The notes: a model not told the origin generated them from the letters alone. Shown: positions 26,660 through 36,789, counted from the first letter of the stretch. The stretch is 64,000 nucleotides of DNA from Spartinivicinus poritis (GCF_028858535.1 NZ_JAPMOU010000001.1:1-64000); one strand, 5' to 3'. A program made the numbers and translations.

Positions 26660-26905
26660 TTATTTAACTAACTGCTCTACGGCACTGACTACATCATCAA
26701 CAGTTCTTACTGCTTTAAACTCTTCAGGTTTAATTTTTTTATTGGTCAGCTCTTGCAGCATAATGACTAAGTCAACCGCGTCGATACTATCGAGATCTAG
26801 CTCTTCATAGAGGTTTGCTTCAGGAACAATATCCGCTTCATCAATTTCAAACTTTTCAACCAATATTTCAGTAAGTGCAGCTAAAATATCCTGACGAGAT
26901 TGCAT
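26660..26905 (-). CDS. apeF: Acyl carrier protein (ApeF-like)
   Basis: The 81-residue acidic protein is a stand-alone acyl carrier protein. LDLDSIDAVDLV contains the attachment serine at residue 40 for the phosphopantetheine arm. Helical periodicity and length are those of type II synthase carriers. It follows the second carrier gene by 15 bases. Aryl polyene pathways use two carriers with different tasks, which this pair matches. The transferase at 2551 could activate both. Confidence 0.92.
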   Translation of the reverse strand: MQSRQDILAALTEILVEKFEIDEADIVPEANLYEELDLDSIDAVDLVIMLQELTNKKIKPEEFKAVRTVDDVVSAVEQLVK

Positions 26906-26920
26906 GGTTTACTTCCTCTC

Positions 26921-27175
26921 TTACTTATTTGCTTCAATAAAGGCAGCAAGGCTATTAATGGATGCAAAATGCTGCTTATTATCTTCAGCATTGGCTTCGA
27001 TTTTAATGTTGTAGCGCTTTTTCAACGCCAAACCGAGTTCCAGTGCATCTATTGAATCCAGCCCTAATCCCTCTACAAATAATGGTTCGTCATCGACAAT
27101 ATCTGCAGGCTCCACATCTTCTAAATCCAACACGTCAACTATTAACGCTTTCAACTCTTCCTTTAAGCTAGACAT
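26921..27175 (-). CDS. apeE: Acyl carrier protein (ApeE-like)
   Basis: The 84-residue acidic protein is the first of two tandem acyl carriers. The attachment serine is residue 41 in LGLDSIDALELG. The N-terminal helix LKEELKALIVDVLDLEDV and the long acidic loop before the serine are carrier-typical. In characterised systems ApeE is the main carrier of the growing polyene. The gene sits 11 bases after the acyltransferase gene. Confidence 0.92.
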   Translation of the reverse strand: MSSLKEELKALIVDVLDLEDVEPADIVDDEPLFVEGLGLDSIDALELGLALKKRYNIKIEANAEDNKQHFASINSLAAFIEANK

Positions 27176-27186
27176 AACTACTACCC

Positions 27187-27939
27187 TTATGTGTACTGGC
27201 TTTCTAAATACCGGGTTAATTGCCTAGTGGCCCGTGGCAGTTCATCTGCATCGGCAAGGAACGGTTTAATTTCCACTAAGTGTTTAACCTCAACTAAAAA
27301 CGTCACTTTTCGATCAGCAACCTGATACCATTTTTCCTGCTTGGTTAAGGTGGTTGGCTGACAGTTAATTTCAACCAAGCGAATATCCGCTTGTGCTCTT
27401 AATGCAATATTAGCTGCCCCCCGCTGAAATCGGATAGTCTGACCAGGTGTGGTTCGAGTACCTTCCGGAAACAAAATTAAGCAGCCACCTTGGTTTAATG
27501 AAGCTCGACACTGGCTAATCAAAATTTCTGGATCTTGATTACTAATATAGCCAGCCGCCTTCACAACCCCTTTTAACAACGGGTTACGCCACAGTGCTTG
27601 TTTTACGACACAGTCCACTTGCGGCAAAGCAGCGATTAGTAGCACAACATCCAACAACGAAGGATGGTTTGCGATAATAACACGCCCCCTGTCAGTCCTC
27701 AGGGTTTCTAGCCCTTTAATCTCGTAACTCATGACGCCTAAATGGTCCAAAAGCTTGAGATAAAAGCGAAAGCTTAAACTGATTAACTGCTGAGAGCGAT
27801 AGCGCCGCTGCCACCGGTCACGCCAAATCAAATTAATCAGCGGAAAAATCAATAACGCTAGTAAAAAACCACCGAGACCAAACAATAAAAAACTAAAGCC
27901 AGTGGCCAGCACTCGCCAAATTAAATAGAGCTTTTTCAT
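27187..27939 (-). CDS. apeD: PlsC-type acyltransferase (ApeD-like)
   Basis: The 250-residue membrane-associated protein begins with a hydrophobic anchor (residues 1-40) and has the PlsC motifs: ANHPSLLDVVLL near 83-94 (the H-x4-D catalytic pair) and LFPEGTRTTPG near 152-162. It likely transfers an acyl group in building the lipid form of the pigment. The ATG at 27939 overlaps the stop of the chain-length factor gene as TGATG; a longer frame from 27960 is less likely. Confidence 0.88.
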   Translation of the reverse strand: MKKLYLIWRVLATGFSFLLFGLGGFLLALLIFPLINLIWRDRWQRRYRSQQLISLSFRFYLKLLDHLGVMSYEIKGLETLRTDRGRVIIANHPSLLDVVLLIAALPQVDCVVKQALWRNPLLKGVVKAAGYISNQDPEILISQCRASLNQGGCLILFPEGTRTTPGQTIRFQRGAANIALRAQADIRLVEINCQPTTLTKQEKWYQVADRKVTFLVEVKHLVEIKPFLADADELPRATRQLTRYLESQYT

Positions 27940-28673
27940 CACAACTGCTCGTACTGCCACACCATTCGATCAGTAGATACTTGTATGCGCTGCTGACCTA
28001 ATAACAAGAATCGCATAAACGATAACGCAGGTGACATTTGCTGGACTTGGTCAGCAGCTGCCTTTTTATAGCTCAGTCGAACAGGTTTATCGCCTTGCAG
28101 GGATAGCATGATTCCCACACTAAAACAGGGAGTAGGTTCATCCTGAAAAGCCTGATAAAAATCAGGTAATGGCATATGAGTGAATATCAACAAGACTCTA
28201 TCTACCCCAACAATAGATAGTTGTGATACAGCCTCAATTAAACCACTTGGAAAAGTGTCTTTGCCTGCCGCTATAGCGGTTGTGGCAGCGTTATCCTTGA
28301 ATAACACACCATACCAGCCTGCGGTGCTGTTATGAACTGATAAGCCAAACTCGGTAGGTGATAACGGCTCATCTAGCGCCAGTTGTTGCAGCATATGTTG
28401 CATCCGCTGGGCTTCACCGTGACGGCTGGCGAATATTGTACGGACTGAATCAGTTTCAGTTTTTTCCAGACACTGTTGCGCAACAGTTAAGGCCATTTTA
28501 GCCTGCAAGCTCAATCTGCGTCGTTGCCTCGCGGGTAGCCAGGCTAATGCCGGCTGTTCTTCAGTTGCAGGCATATCGGCTTTACTCTCAGCCCACTCCT
28601 GCCAAGCTGCTTGACTATTCAGGCCTGGAGCCCAAGCACACCAATTTTCAATTGAAAAAGTTAACTGCTGCAT
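27939..28673 (-). CDS. apeC: Ketosynthase chain-length factor (ApeC-like)
   Basis: The 244-residue protein resembles the N-terminal half of a ketosynthase and lacks the active cysteine. FASRHGEAQRMQHML near residues 98-112 and FGLSVHNSTAGWYGVLF near 127-143 are the recognisable PF13723-type stretches. In the Xenorhabdus system ApeC is the partner of ApeO that sets chain length. It is the first gene of the 18-gene run, 220 bases from recX, so the main promoter should lie in that gap. Confidence 0.85.
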   Translation of the reverse strand: MQQLTFSIENWCAWAPGLNSQAAWQEWAESKADMPATEEQPALAWLPARQRRRLSLQAKMALTVAQQCLEKTETDSVRTIFASRHGEAQRMQHMLQQLALDEPLSPTEFGLSVHNSTAGWYGVLFKDNAATTAIAAGKDTFPSGLIEAVSQLSIVGVDRVLLIFTHMPLPDFYQAFQDEPTPCFSVGIMLSLQGDKPVRLSYKKAAADQVQQMSPALSFMRFLLLGQQRIQVSTDRMVWQYEQL

Positions 28674-28702
28674 AATAATTGAGACTAGCGTTATCTCCCA
28701 AT

Positions 28703-28765
28703 TTAAGTGAGCTTAAGTGGACAGTACAGCCACCTATAACGATCCCCGCTTATGCTTTATAGGTG
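28703..28765 (-). promoter_or_regulatory. Repeats in the leader of the aryl polyene operon
   Basis: CACCTATAA at 28731-28739 is inverted as TTATAGGTG at 28757-28765 with a 17-base spacer. TTAAGTG occurs twice in the same direction at 28703-28709 and 28713-28719. Both lie 30-92 bases upstream of the first gene, where an operator or leader hairpin would be expected. A TATAGT box at about 28831-28836 (minus strand) is a weak promoter candidate. Confidence 0.4.
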
Positions 28766-28893
28766 TTACAGGGTGACCATACACTGCATGATAGTCAATT
28801 TTAAAGCAGACCAACAAAAAGCGGGCACTATATCATATCCCCTGTTTTTTTGTGAGTCTCGCCAAAAAATTGCTACTTAAGGCCGAATAGAGA

Positions 28894-29358
28894 TTAGGAT
28901 TCAGGATGGGCTGCAAGCGCTTGCTGGATTACTTCAAAATCAAAACCACGCTGAATTAAATAGCGCTGTTTTTTCGCCATTAATGGAAGGTCATTTGCCG
29001 CTGGTTCTGGATTAAATTTTTTTGCCAGCGCTATACTAGCTAATTGAAGCCAGTCAATATCCTGATTAGCTTGTAACACCTGCTCAACCAGTGATTGATC
29101 AATACCTTTTTGCTGCATTTCTAGCTGAATGCGCTTAGGTCCTAATTTTTTTTCGATACAGCGTCGAAAAATCATTTCCGCAGCTCGCTGGTCAGACAAA
29201 TAGTCTGCCTCCCTTAGCTCTTCCAGTACAAGCTCTACTTGTTCACCAGCAAAAGTGCGTGACTTCAATTTTTGTTTTAATTCTTGAGCAGAATGCTCAC
29301 GACGAGCAAGCAGCCGTAAAGCTGCTTGTCGTATTTTTTGAGGTGAGACGTTATTCAT
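28894..29358 (-). CDS. recX: Recombination regulatory protein RecX
   Basis: The 154-residue protein has the repeated three-helix layout of RecX, with ALRLLARREHSAQELKQKL near residues 12-30, YLSDQRAAEMIFRRCIEKKL near 54-73 and a third repeat RYLIQRGFDFEVIQQAL near the end. RecX binds RecA filaments and limits their growth. It follows recA on the same strand with a 77-base gap that holds a short AT hairpin (29391-29412), which may reduce readthrough from recA. Here it is followed by the pigment cluster, not by alaS as often seen. Confidence 0.92.
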   Translation of the reverse strand: MNNVSPQKIRQAALRLLARREHSAQELKQKLKSRTFAGEQVELVLEELREADYLSDQRAAEMIFRRCIEKKLGPKRIQLEMQQKGIDQSLVEQVLQANQDIDWLQLASIALAKKFNPEPAANDLPLMAKKQRYLIQRGFDFEVIQQALAAHPES

Positions 29359-29390
29359 CTATAAAATTATCAAAACACTAACCCAATACT

Positions 29391-29412
29391 GTTAATAGCA
29401 ATACCTATTAAC
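29391..29412 (-). terminator. Short hairpin between recA and recX
   Basis: GTTAATAG at 29391-29398 pairs with CTATTAAC at 29405-29412 around a 6-base loop. It is weak and AT-rich. A recA-recX attenuator is known in E. coli; whether this one works the same way is inference. Confidence 0.35.
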
Positions 29413-29435
29413 GACAAGACTTATTGCCCTAGCAA

Positions 29436-30458
29436 TTATACTTCTTCAGCAACAGCTTCGTTTGGCAGCATTTCAATACCAAAGTGCTGGCGAATTTTCT
29501 GCTCAATTTCCGTCGCTATCTCTGGGTTATCTTCTAAAAACTGAGCAGAATTTGCCTTACCCTGACCAATTTTATCGCCATTATAGGAGTACCAGGCACC
29601 CGCTTTATCTACAACGCCTTGTTTAACCCCTAAGTCAATCACTTCGCCCATATGGTAAATACCTTTACCATAAAGAATCTGGAATTCAGCCTGTTTGAAC
29701 GGCGGTGACACTTTATTTTTGACAACTTTTACCCGAGTCTCGTTACCAACGACTTCATCACCCTGCTTAACGGAGCCAGTACGACGAATATCCAACCGGA
29801 CCGATGCATAGAATTTCAATGCATTACCACCCGTTGTTGTTTCAGGACTACCAAACATAACACCAATTTTCATCCGGATTTGGTTAATAAAAACAACCAG
29901 ACAGTTCGCTTGTTTGATATTACCAGTGATCTTACGTAATGCTTGAGACATTAAACGAGCTTGCAAACCAACATGGGCATCACCCATATCGCCTTCAATT
30001 TCTGCTTTAGGTGTTAATGCCGCTACCGAGTCAACAATGATCACATCCACCGCACCTGAGCGCACCAGCATGTCAGTGATTTCCAATGCCTGCTCACCTG
30101 TATCAGGTTGAGAGACATACAAATCATCAACGTTTACTCCCAGTTTTTCTGCGTAATCAGGGTCTAATGCATGCTCGGCATCAACAAACGCACAGGTGGC
30201 ACCTTTGCGTTGTGCTTCTGCAATCACTTGCAGGGTTAGCGTCGTTTTACCTGAAGACTCAGGGCCAAAAATTTCGACAATACGACCTTTTGGCAGACCC
30301 CCAATGCCCAAAGCAATATCCAATGACAATGAACCAGTAGATATGGCAGGAATCGCTTCACGCTCATGATCACCCATGCGCATGATGGCACCTTTACCAA
30401 ATTGTCGTTCAATTTGACTTAGCGCTGCATTAAGCGCTTTCTTTTTGTTATCATCCAT
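29436..30458 (-). CDS. recA: Recombinase RecA
   Basis: The 340-residue ATPase forms filaments on single-stranded DNA, drives homologous pairing and triggers LexA self-cleavage. The P-loop [10 protein letters not shown] lies near residues 65-74, the catalytic glutamate in FVDAEHALD near 91-99, and loop L2 in [19 protein letters not shown] near 199-217. The acidic C-terminus is present. The upstream gap carries a perfect LexA box, showing SOS control. Confidence 0.98.
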   Translation of the reverse strand: MDDNKKKALNAALSQIERQFGKGAIMRMGDHEREAIPAISTGSLSLDIALGIGGLPKGRIVEIFGPESSGKTTLTLQVIAEAQRKGATCAFVDAEHALDPDYAEKLGVNVDDLYVSQPDTGEQALEITDMLVRSGAVDVIIVDSVAALTPKAEIEGDMGDAHVGLQARLMSQALRKITGNIKQANCLVVFINQIRMKIGVMFGSPETTTGGNALKFYASVRLDIRRTGSVKQGDEVVGNETRVKVVKNKVSPPFKQAEFQILYGKGIYHMGEVIDLGVKQGVVDKAGAWYSYNGDKIGQGKANSAQFLEDNPEIATEIEQKIRQHFGIEMLPNEAVAEEV

Positions 30459-30554
30459 TAACTCACCTCATAAGTTATAGATTCAATTTAACAGCAGATT
30501 TGATTTAACAACCTGGCGATTCAATTCAGCAATTTGGATAAGCATCCACTCAAA

Positions 30555-30574
30555 TACTGTATATTTAAACAGTA
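30555..30574 (-). promoter_or_regulatory. LexA (SOS) box upstream of recA
   Basis: CTGTATATTTAAACAG at 30557-30572 has the CTG-N10-CAG form, flanked symmetrically by TA on both sides. It lies about 100 bases before the recA start. A TTGTAT and TATACA pair on the minus strand overlaps it, so LexA binding would cover the likely promoter. Confidence 0.9.
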
Positions 30575-30645
30575 TTATTTCATACAACTTTATACTCAGC
30601 CAGTAAAATTTGCAAAAAAGTTAATCAATATTTTTAGGGACGGTA

Positions 30646-31134
30646 TTAATTATTAAAGTGTTCCAAAATACCTTTTAAAGCTTCAACCACTGCCTGCTTT
30701 CTGACTTGCTCTCGATCACCCGAAAAATGAAAGCAACAACTGATTGCAGGTTGCTCATGAAGTTGCCAGGCAATCCATACAGTGCCAACCGGTTTTTCGG
30801 CACTCCCACCATCAGGGCCTGCAATTCCACTGATAGCAATTGCAAGATCCGCTTCACTATGAGCAAGCGCCCCATCAGTCATTTCCATGACCACAGTTTT
30901 ACTGACAGCACCAAATTGAACCAGCGATTGCGGAGACACCTCCAACATTGACCGTTTGGCCTCATTTGAATAGGTAACAAAGGCTCCTTCGAACCAGCTT
31001 GAGCTACCAGCAATGGCAGTAACAGCTTGAGCCACCCAGCCACCGGTACAAGACTCTGCAGTAATTAACTTCAGTTGCTGGCTTATTAAAAATGCCCCGA
31101 CTTGCTCAGCAAGTGTTTTTATTGCATCACTCAT
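30646..31134 (-). CDS. pncC: Nicotinamide-nucleotide amidase PncC (CinA C-terminal family)
   Basis: The 162-residue protein deamidates nicotinamide mononucleotide in the pyridine nucleotide cycle. TAESCTGGWVAQAVT near residues 23-37, GAFVTYSNEAKRSML near 49-63 and AISGIAGPDGGS near 99-110 are the family blocks. It lacks the N-terminal MoaB-like domain of full CinA. It lies upstream of recA on the same strand and divergent from mutS. ATG 31134 is preferred to the GTG one codon earlier. Confidence 0.93.
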   Translation of the reverse strand: MSDAIKTLAEQVGAFLISQQLKLITAESCTGGWVAQAVTAIAGSSSWFEGAFVTYSNEAKRSMLEVSPQSLVQFGAVSKTVVMEMTDGALAHSEADLAIAISGIAGPDGGSAEKPVGTVWIAWQLHEQPAISCCFHFSGDREQVRKQAVVEALKGILEHFNN

Positions 31135-31321
31135 CACATTTCACTTTTGTATTAAAAGGTTAGCTGTAGACTATTCAACCAGTGAAGCGTATATATACAA
31201 CAATTGTTTTCACAAACCTATCTTATCAATAATTAAGTTACGTCTAAGTCTTAATCTAGCGCCATTAATTGCGTAGAATTACCGCCCTATTTCTTGTCAC
31301 CAACTGAGCAATTAGTATCCA

Positions 31322-33940
31322 ATGGCAAAAGTAACAACCCAAGCTTCAAAACATACACCGATGATGCAGCAATATTTGCGGATCAAACAGCAACATCGTA
31401 ATGAGTTAGTGTTTTATCGAATGGGTGATTTTTACGAGCTTTTTTATGATGATGCCAAAAAGGCCTCTCAACTATTGGATATTACTCTCACGGCGCGCGG
31501 TAATTCTGGTGGCGAACCAATCCCAATGGCTGGTATCCCTTTCCACTCTGCTGATAATTATTTAGCCAAGTTGGTCAAGCTGGGTGAGTCAGTCGCCATC
31601 TGCGAACAAATCGGTGATCCAGCTACCAGCAAAGGTCCAGTAGAGCGAAAAGTCGTCAGGATTATCACCCCTGGTACTGTCAGTGATGAAAGCCTGCTGG
31701 AAGAGCGCAAAGATAACCTGCTAACTGCATTCCACCAGCACAATGACAATTATGGTATTGCAACCTTAGACATCAGTAGTGGTCGATTTCAGGTAGCCGA
31801 AGTATCAGGTGAAGAAGCGTTTTTAGCAGAGCTAGAGCGACTGAACCCTGCTGAAATCCTAGTCAGTGAAGAAAGTCCTTTACTGGAAAAGCTCAAACAC
31901 CGTTCTGGTGTTCGCCGCCGACCGGCTTGGGATTTTGATTTTGAAACAGCCATAAAAATGCTAACCCAGCAGTTTCAAACCAATGACCTGGCAGGCTATG
32001 GTTGCGACCAATTAACCATTGCTATTGATGCCGCAGGCTGCTTACTGCAATACGCCAAAGAAACCCAGCGGACTGCCTTACCGCATATCCGTGGGCTCAG
32101 TATTGAGCGCCACGAAGACAGCGTTATTTTAGACGCTGCTAGCCGTCGAAATTTAGAGCTAGTTACCAATTTATCAGGGGGTAAAGAAAATACACTGGCA
32201 GCGGTATTTGATAAAACCGCCACCGCAATGGGTAGCCGACTGCTGTGCCGTTGGATTAACCGCCCACTAAGAAATCAGGTGGAATTAAAGCAACGTCAGA
32301 AAGCCGTTAGTGCTTTATTGGCTGACTACAGCTATGAGCCTCTCCATCAAGCACTCAAGCAAATTGGCGACATTGAGCGGGTATTAGCTCGGATAGCACT
32401 GCGCTCAGCTAAGCCTCGTGATCTCGCAAAGCTAAGGGATGCGCTGCTGCAGCTACCTGAGCTGCAAACCCAACTGGCCAATATCCAATCACCACTCATT
32501 CAACAGCTTGGCCAGATTATCAGTGAATACCCTGCGCTTACAGAGTTACTGCAAAGAGCTCTTGTTGATAACCCACCGGTGGTGATTCGAGATGGTGGTG
32601 TCATTGCTGAAGGCTACGATGCTGAGTTGGATGACTTACGCAATATCAGCGAAAATGCCAGCGAATTCTTACTCAAACTCGAAGCACAAGAACGGGAAAC
32701 CACTGGGCTTTCAACACTAAAAGTAGGGTATAACCGAGTTCATGGCTATTTCATTGAAATCAGCCGCCAACAAGCAGAGCAAGCGCCAACACACTACATT
32801 CGTCGTCAAACCCTAAAAAATGCTGAGCGCTTTATCACCCCCGAATTAAAAGAGTTTGAAGATAAGGCACTGAGCAGTAAAAGTCGCGCCTTGGCAAGAG
32901 AAAAAGCCCTCTATGAAGGCTTGTTAGAGATGCTACTAGAGCATTTAGCTCCTTTACAGGATACCGCCGCAGCCATTGCTAAGTTAGATGTTTTACAAAA
33001 CCTGGCAGAACGAGCTGACAGCTTAAATTTATCCAAACCTACTCTATCAGCCAAACCCGGCATTAACATCATTGAAGGCCGCCATCCCGTGGTCGAGCAG
33101 GTATTAACTGAGCCTTTTGTTGCCAACGATTTACAGTTAAACAGCCAGCGTCGCATGCTAATTATCACTGGCCCCAATATGGGGGGTAAATCCACCTATA
33201 TGCGGCAAGCAGCGTTGATTACCTTATTAGCCCATATTGGTAGTTTTGTACCTGCAACAAAAGCTACCATTGGTATTGTTGATCGGATATTCACCCGGAT
33301 TGGCTCGTCAGATGATTTAGCTGGAGGTCGCTCTACTTTTATGGTGGAAATGACTGAAACGGCCAATATTCTGCATAACGCCACCGAGCACAGCTTGGTA
33401 TTAATGGATGAAGTCGGCCGGGGCACCAGCACCTTTGATGGCCTTTCTTTAGCCTGGGCCTGTGCTGAATACCTAGCTACTCAAGTGAACGCCTTTACTC
33501 TATTTGCCACCCATTATTTTGAGTTAACCGCTTTACCTGAGCATGTCACAAACGTTGCCAATGTTCACTTAAATGCAACAGAACACGAAGATCGTATAGT
33601 CTTCCTTCACGCAGTTCATGATGGACCAGCCAGCCAGAGTTATGGCTTACAGGTTGCCCAGCTAGCAGGTGTTCCCCATCCAGTTATTACTCAAGCCAAA
33701 CAAAAGCTGGCTCAACTGGAATCTACTAGTGCTCAAACTACGTTTGAAGCAGCTGTAGAGAGCACTCCGCCCCCACAGCAAAAACCTGCGAAGACAACTA
33801 AGCCAGCTGCTCCCTTGCAATCGGATTTATTCGCAATGGCAACCCATCCAGTTGTAGAACAATTACAACAAGCTAATATTGACGATCTCACTCCCCGGCA
33901 AGCACTTGAATTGCTATATCAACTCAGGCAGCAAATATAA
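31322..33940 (+). CDS. mutS: DNA mismatch repair protein MutS
   Basis: The 872-residue protein recognises mismatches and recruits MutL. The mismatch-reading [11 protein letters not shown] lies near residue 35 with the Phe-x-Glu of GDFYELF. The Walker [12 protein letters not shown] lies near 617-627, and Walker B with [13 protein letters not shown] near 693-705. The C-terminal tetramerisation region is present. It is one of the few rightward core genes here, followed by fdxA. Confidence 0.98.
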   Translation: MAKVTTQASKHTPMMQQYLRIKQQHRNELVFYRMGDFYELFYDDAKKASQLLDITLTARGNSGGEPIPMAGIPFHSADNYLAKLVKLGESVAICEQIGDPATSKGPVERKVVRIITPGTVSDESLLEERKDNLLTAFHQHNDNYGIATLDISSGRFQVAEVSGEEAFLAELERLNPAEILVSEESPLLEKLKHRSGVRRRPAWDFDFETAIKMLTQQFQTNDLAGYGCDQLTIAIDAAGCLLQYAKETQRTALPHIRGLSIERHEDSVILDAASRRNLELVTNLSGGKENTLAAVFDKTATAMGSRLLCRWINRPLRNQVELKQRQKAVSALLADYSYEPLHQALKQIGDIERVLARIALRSAKPRDLAKLRDALLQLPELQTQLANIQSPLIQQLGQIISEYPALTELLQRALVDNPPVVIRDGGVIAEGYDAELDDLRNISENASEFLLKLEAQERETTGLSTLKVGYNRVHGYFIEISRQQAEQAPTHYIRRQTLKNAERFITPELKEFEDKALSSKSRALAREKALYEGLLEMLLEHLAPLQDTAAAIAKLDVLQNLAERADSLNLSKPTLSAKPGINIIEGRHPVVEQVLTEPFVANDLQLNSQRRMLIITGPNMGGKSTYMRQAALITLLAHIGSFVPATKATIGIVDRIFTRIGSSDDLAGGRSTFMVEMTETANILHNATEHSLVLMDEVGRGTSTFDGLSLAWACAEYLATQVNAFTLFATHYFELTALPEHVTNVANVHLNATEHEDRIVFLHAVHDGPASQSYGLQVAQLAGVPHPVITQAKQKLAQLESTSAQTTFEAAVESTPPPQQKPAKTTKPAAPLQSDLFAMATHPVVEQLQQANIDDLTPRQALELLYQLRQQI

Positions 33941-33949
33941 AACGTAAGC

Positions 33950-33986
33950 GCGCAGTGTTTATAAAAAAGGCACTGCGTTTGTTTTC
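33950..33986 (+). terminator. Intrinsic terminator after mutS
   Basis: CGCAGTG at 33951-33957 pairs with CACTGCG at 33971-33977, followed by TTTGTTTTC. It starts 10 bases after the mutS stop. Confidence 0.75.
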
Positions 33987-34232
33987 TCTAATCACCAATC
34001 GATCTAACCATAGGGAAAATTTTTCTAGACTGCCAACGCTTATAAGCTGGAATTATCTATTAAGCTGTTTTAATAACTGATAGACTAACCCACCTTTGAA
34101 ACCCAAGTATTTTTATTATGACAGATAGCCAAAATAGAGTTATCTGCAGGACAGCTAAACAAGAGCAACTATGCTTGTTTACAGTTTCCACAATAATTTG
34201 ATGAGCCTGATTTAAAAATGGAGTAACCCACC

Positions 34233-34556
34233 ATGACATTCGTTGTTGGTGAAAACTGCATAAAGTGCAAATACACAGACTGTGTAGAAGTATGCCCTGT
34301 TGACTGCTTTTATGAAGGTCCCAACTTTTTGGTCATTCACCCTGATGAGTGCATTGACTGCGCCTTGTGTGAGCCGGAATGTCCAGCCAATGCAATTTTT
34401 TCCGAAGATGAAGTACCTGAAGACCAGCAAGAATTTATTGAGTTAAACGCACAGCTTGCAGAAGTATGGGATAATATTACCGAGAAAAAAGATGCGCCTG
34501 GTGACGCTGATGAGTGGAATGGCGTAGAAGGAAAACTGCAACATCTAGAGAAATAA
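34233..34556 (+). CDS. fdxA: 7Fe ferredoxin FdxA
   Basis: The 107-residue acidic protein carries electrons on a [3Fe-4S] and a [4Fe-4S] cluster. The first site reads [17 protein letters not shown] and the second [12 protein letters not shown], the pattern of Azotobacter-type 7Fe ferredoxins. The C-terminal extension of about 45 residues is also family-typical. It lies between mutS and convergent rpoS as in pseudomonads. Confidence 0.96.
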   Translation: MTFVVGENCIKCKYTDCVEVCPVDCFYEGPNFLVIHPDECIDCALCEPECPANAIFSEDEVPEDQQEFIELNAQLAEVWDNITEKKDAPGDADEWNGVEGKLQHLEK

Positions 34557-34609
34557 ACAGCTCACCTTCTACCGCTTCAGACTGAACAATAAACTATGTT
34601 TAGCCTATC

Positions 34610-34656
34610 TCTGAGGGCCAACAGCCTAGCTGATGCTGTTACTTCAGGCTCTCAGA
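34610..34656. terminator. Bidirectional hairpin between fdxA and rpoS
   Basis: TCTGAGGGCC at 34610-34619 pairs with GGCTCTCAGA at 34647-34656 with a single G-T pair. AACAGC at 34620-34625 pairs with GCTGTT at 34635-34640 inside it. It lies between two convergent genes and can serve both. Confidence 0.75.
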
Positions 34657-34671
34657 ATAAGCTTTTAACGG

Positions 34672-35706
34672 TTAACTAAATAGCGATTCACTGGAAAGAC
34701 CTTGTTTTTCCAGAATTACCCGTAACCGTTTTAACGCTTCTACTTGTATTTGCCTGACTCGCTCCCGAGTTAGACCAATTTCTCGGCCCACTTCTTCCAA
34801 CGTACTAGTTTCATAACCCCTTAAGCCAAAACGTCGAGCAACAACTTCACGTTGTTTTTCAGAAAGCTCAGATAGCCACTTATCAATACTACTGTTGAGG
34901 TCTGACTCTTGTAAAAGCTCAGCTGGATCAGAATCATGTTCATCAGAGATAGTATCTAAAATTGATTTATCTGAGTCTGGCCCCAACGGCGTATCGACCG
35001 ATGTAACCCGCTCATTGAGTCCTAGCATCCGTTTTACATCATCCACTGGTTTATCCAGCAAATCAGCTATTTCTTCCGGTGAAGGCTCATGATCCAGTTT
35101 TTGAGTTAGCTCTCGAGCGGCGCGTAAATAAACATTCAATTCTTTCACCACATGAATCGGCAGTCGAATGGTTCGCGTTTGATTCATGATGGCGCGTTCA
35201 ATTGTTTGCCTAATCCACCAGGTGGCGTAGGTTGAAAAACGAAACCCTCGCTCTGGGTCAAATTTTTCAACAGCCCTAATTAGACCTAAATTGCCTTCCT
35301 CAATTAAATCCAGTAATGACAACCCTCTGTTGACATAGCGGCGAGAGATTTTCACCACGAGTCGTAGGTTGCTTTCAATCATTCGCCTTCTACCTCCATC
35401 ATCTCCCTTTAAGGCCAAGCGTGCAAAATGCACTTCCTCTTCTGGGGTAAGGAGTGGTGAATAACCAATTTCATTGAGGTAAAGCTGAGTGGCATCAAGG
35501 CTTTTATAAAAACTCTCTTCATCTTCTTTATTTTTATTTGAAGAACTATTTGAAGAGCGGCTTCGTGAGGATTTCTCAGAAAACCCTGAGTCGTTTTCTA
35601 TACTCTCGTCATCTCCACGATCGTCATTATTATTATTGAAATGAGAATCTTCAATGTCCTCATGGAGATAGTTTTCAAAGTCAACTTGTTCCCTTTTCAG
35701 TGCCAT
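34672..35706 (-). CDS. rpoS: Stationary-phase sigma factor RpoS
   Basis: The 344-residue sigma-70 family protein directs RNA polymerase to stress and stationary-phase promoters. A serine- and acid-rich N-terminus (residues 1-65) is followed by [20 protein letters not shown] (region 1.2), then [19 protein letters not shown] and [13 protein letters not shown] (region 2), and [20 protein letters not shown] (region 4). It sits downstream of nlpD, whose coding region holds the rpoS promoter in related bacteria. Confidence 0.97.
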   Translation of the reverse strand: MALKREQVDFENYLHEDIEDSHFNNNNDDRGDDESIENDSGFSEKSSRSRSSNSSSNKNKEDEESFYKSLDATQLYLNEIGYSPLLTPEEEVHFARLALKGDDGGRRRMIESNLRLVVKISRRYVNRGLSLLDLIEEGNLGLIRAVEKFDPERGFRFSTYATWWIRQTIERAIMNQTRTIRLPIHVVKELNVYLRAARELTQKLDHEPSPEEIADLLDKPVDDVKRMLGLNERVTSVDTPLGPDSDKSILDTISDEHDSDPAELLQESDLNSSIDKWLSELSEKQREVVARRFGLRGYETSTLEEVGREIGLTRERVRQIQVEALKRLRVILEKQGLSSESLFS

Positions 35707-35805
35707 AGTCAGTGATCCTGCGTTGTAGTTGAATTAATTATTGTTTTTTTAGCCATGACAGCTACTAAAGACCCACTGTTCATGATTTAACGCCAGGTTT
35801 TATTA

Positions 35806-36600
35806 TTATCTGGGCAGAAACTTCAAGGGATTAACAGGTGTGCCATTTTGCCTAATTTCGAAATGTAATTTCGCCATTGTGGTACCTGTTGCTCCTATTT
35901 CGGCAATCTTTTGCCCAGCCTGAACCTTATCACCTTCCTTGACAAGCAGTTTTCTATTGTGGGCGTAAGCACTGAGAAATTGATAGTTATGCTTGATAAT
36001 CACCAGCTTCCCATAACCCAATAGACCACTACCTGCATACACTACTTTTCCATCCGCGGCTGCATTAACAGGCTGACCTAATTTCCCACCAATATCAATA
36101 CCCTTATTAACCTTACCTTTTGTAGTAAAATTTTCAATTACTCTACCTTTTACTGGCCAGATCCAAGTTATTTTGCCTGATTTTGATGTCCGCTTTTTTA
36201 CACTTTTTTCTGTCGGCTTTTTGACTTTTGTTACACTACCTGAGGTTTTTGGTTGCTTTTTTGTTATTTTCTGCGATCTTTTTTTTGGATGCTTTTTGGT
36301 CGGACTAGTGTTTGATAACTTAATTCTTTGTTGCGGGTGAATTAAGTAGGGAGACCGAATATTGTTAACACTTGCTAACTTTCTATAATCCCACCCATAA
36401 CGCCAAGCAATGGAGTAAAGGGTTTCTCCAGGTTTGACAATATGCTCTCCTTGAGTCACTTTAGGACGTTGCGTACGGTCTGTAACAGGTGCATATGTCT
36501 TTGTTGTGACACAGCCAGGAACAAAAACGAAACTAATAACCAGACAGGCTAGGCAAATAAAATGTGCAATATTTTGACTTTTAGACACAAACAAAATCAC
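35806..36600 (-). CDS. nlpD: Amidase activator lipoprotein NlpD
   Basis: The 264-residue protein has a lipoprotein signal ending FVFVPGC near residue 30, a LysM peptidoglycan-binding domain (HIVKPGETLYSIAWRYGW near 53-70), a lysine-rich linker and a C-terminal M23 domain. The M23 part keeps LHFEIRQNGTPV but reads KGIDIGG where active enzymes have a full zinc ligand set, fitting the degenerate NlpD type that activates AmiC during division. Its 3' region precedes rpoS. The GTG start at 36600 is tentative. Confidence 0.93.
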   Translation of the reverse strand: MILFVSKSQNIAHFICLACLVISFVFVPGCVTTKTYAPVTDRTQRPKVTQGEHIVKPGETLYSIAWRYGWDYRKLASVNNIRSPYLIHPQQRIKLSNTSPTKKHPKKRSQKITKKQPKTSGSVTKVKKPTEKSVKKRTSKSGKITWIWPVKGRVIENFTTKGKVNKGIDIGGKLGQPVNAAADGKVVYAGSGLLGYGKLVIIKHNYQFLSAYAHNRKLLVKEGDKVQAGQKIAEIGATGTTMAKLHFEIRQNGTPVNPLKFLPR

Positions 36601-36673
36601 AATTTTTTCAAACTTTTTCCAATCAATTAAACCGCTTTGTTATGTCTTTCTAGAATAAAACTATACTGATGTA

Positions 36674-36704
36674 CTAAAAAAAAATCTAAAAACTATCAAG
36701 TTTT
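36674..36704 (-). terminator. Terminator after the DUF368 gene
   Basis: On the minus strand AAAACT and AGTTTT form a short stem with a 4-base loop, followed by TAGATTTTTTTTT. It lies about 86 bases downstream of the DUF368 stop. Confidence 0.5.
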
Positions 36705-36789
36705 ATTTTTAATCAAACGGTTAATTAAACTGCTTTAAATTGCGTTATTTTTGCCACTCTCTTCATTTCTAGAGACAGCAACAATAGCT

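Noticed and set aside
36625-36736. Two AATTAAACYGCTTT words about 98 bases apart
   Set aside because: They are short, AT-rich and lie in a low-complexity gap, so chance is a good explanation.
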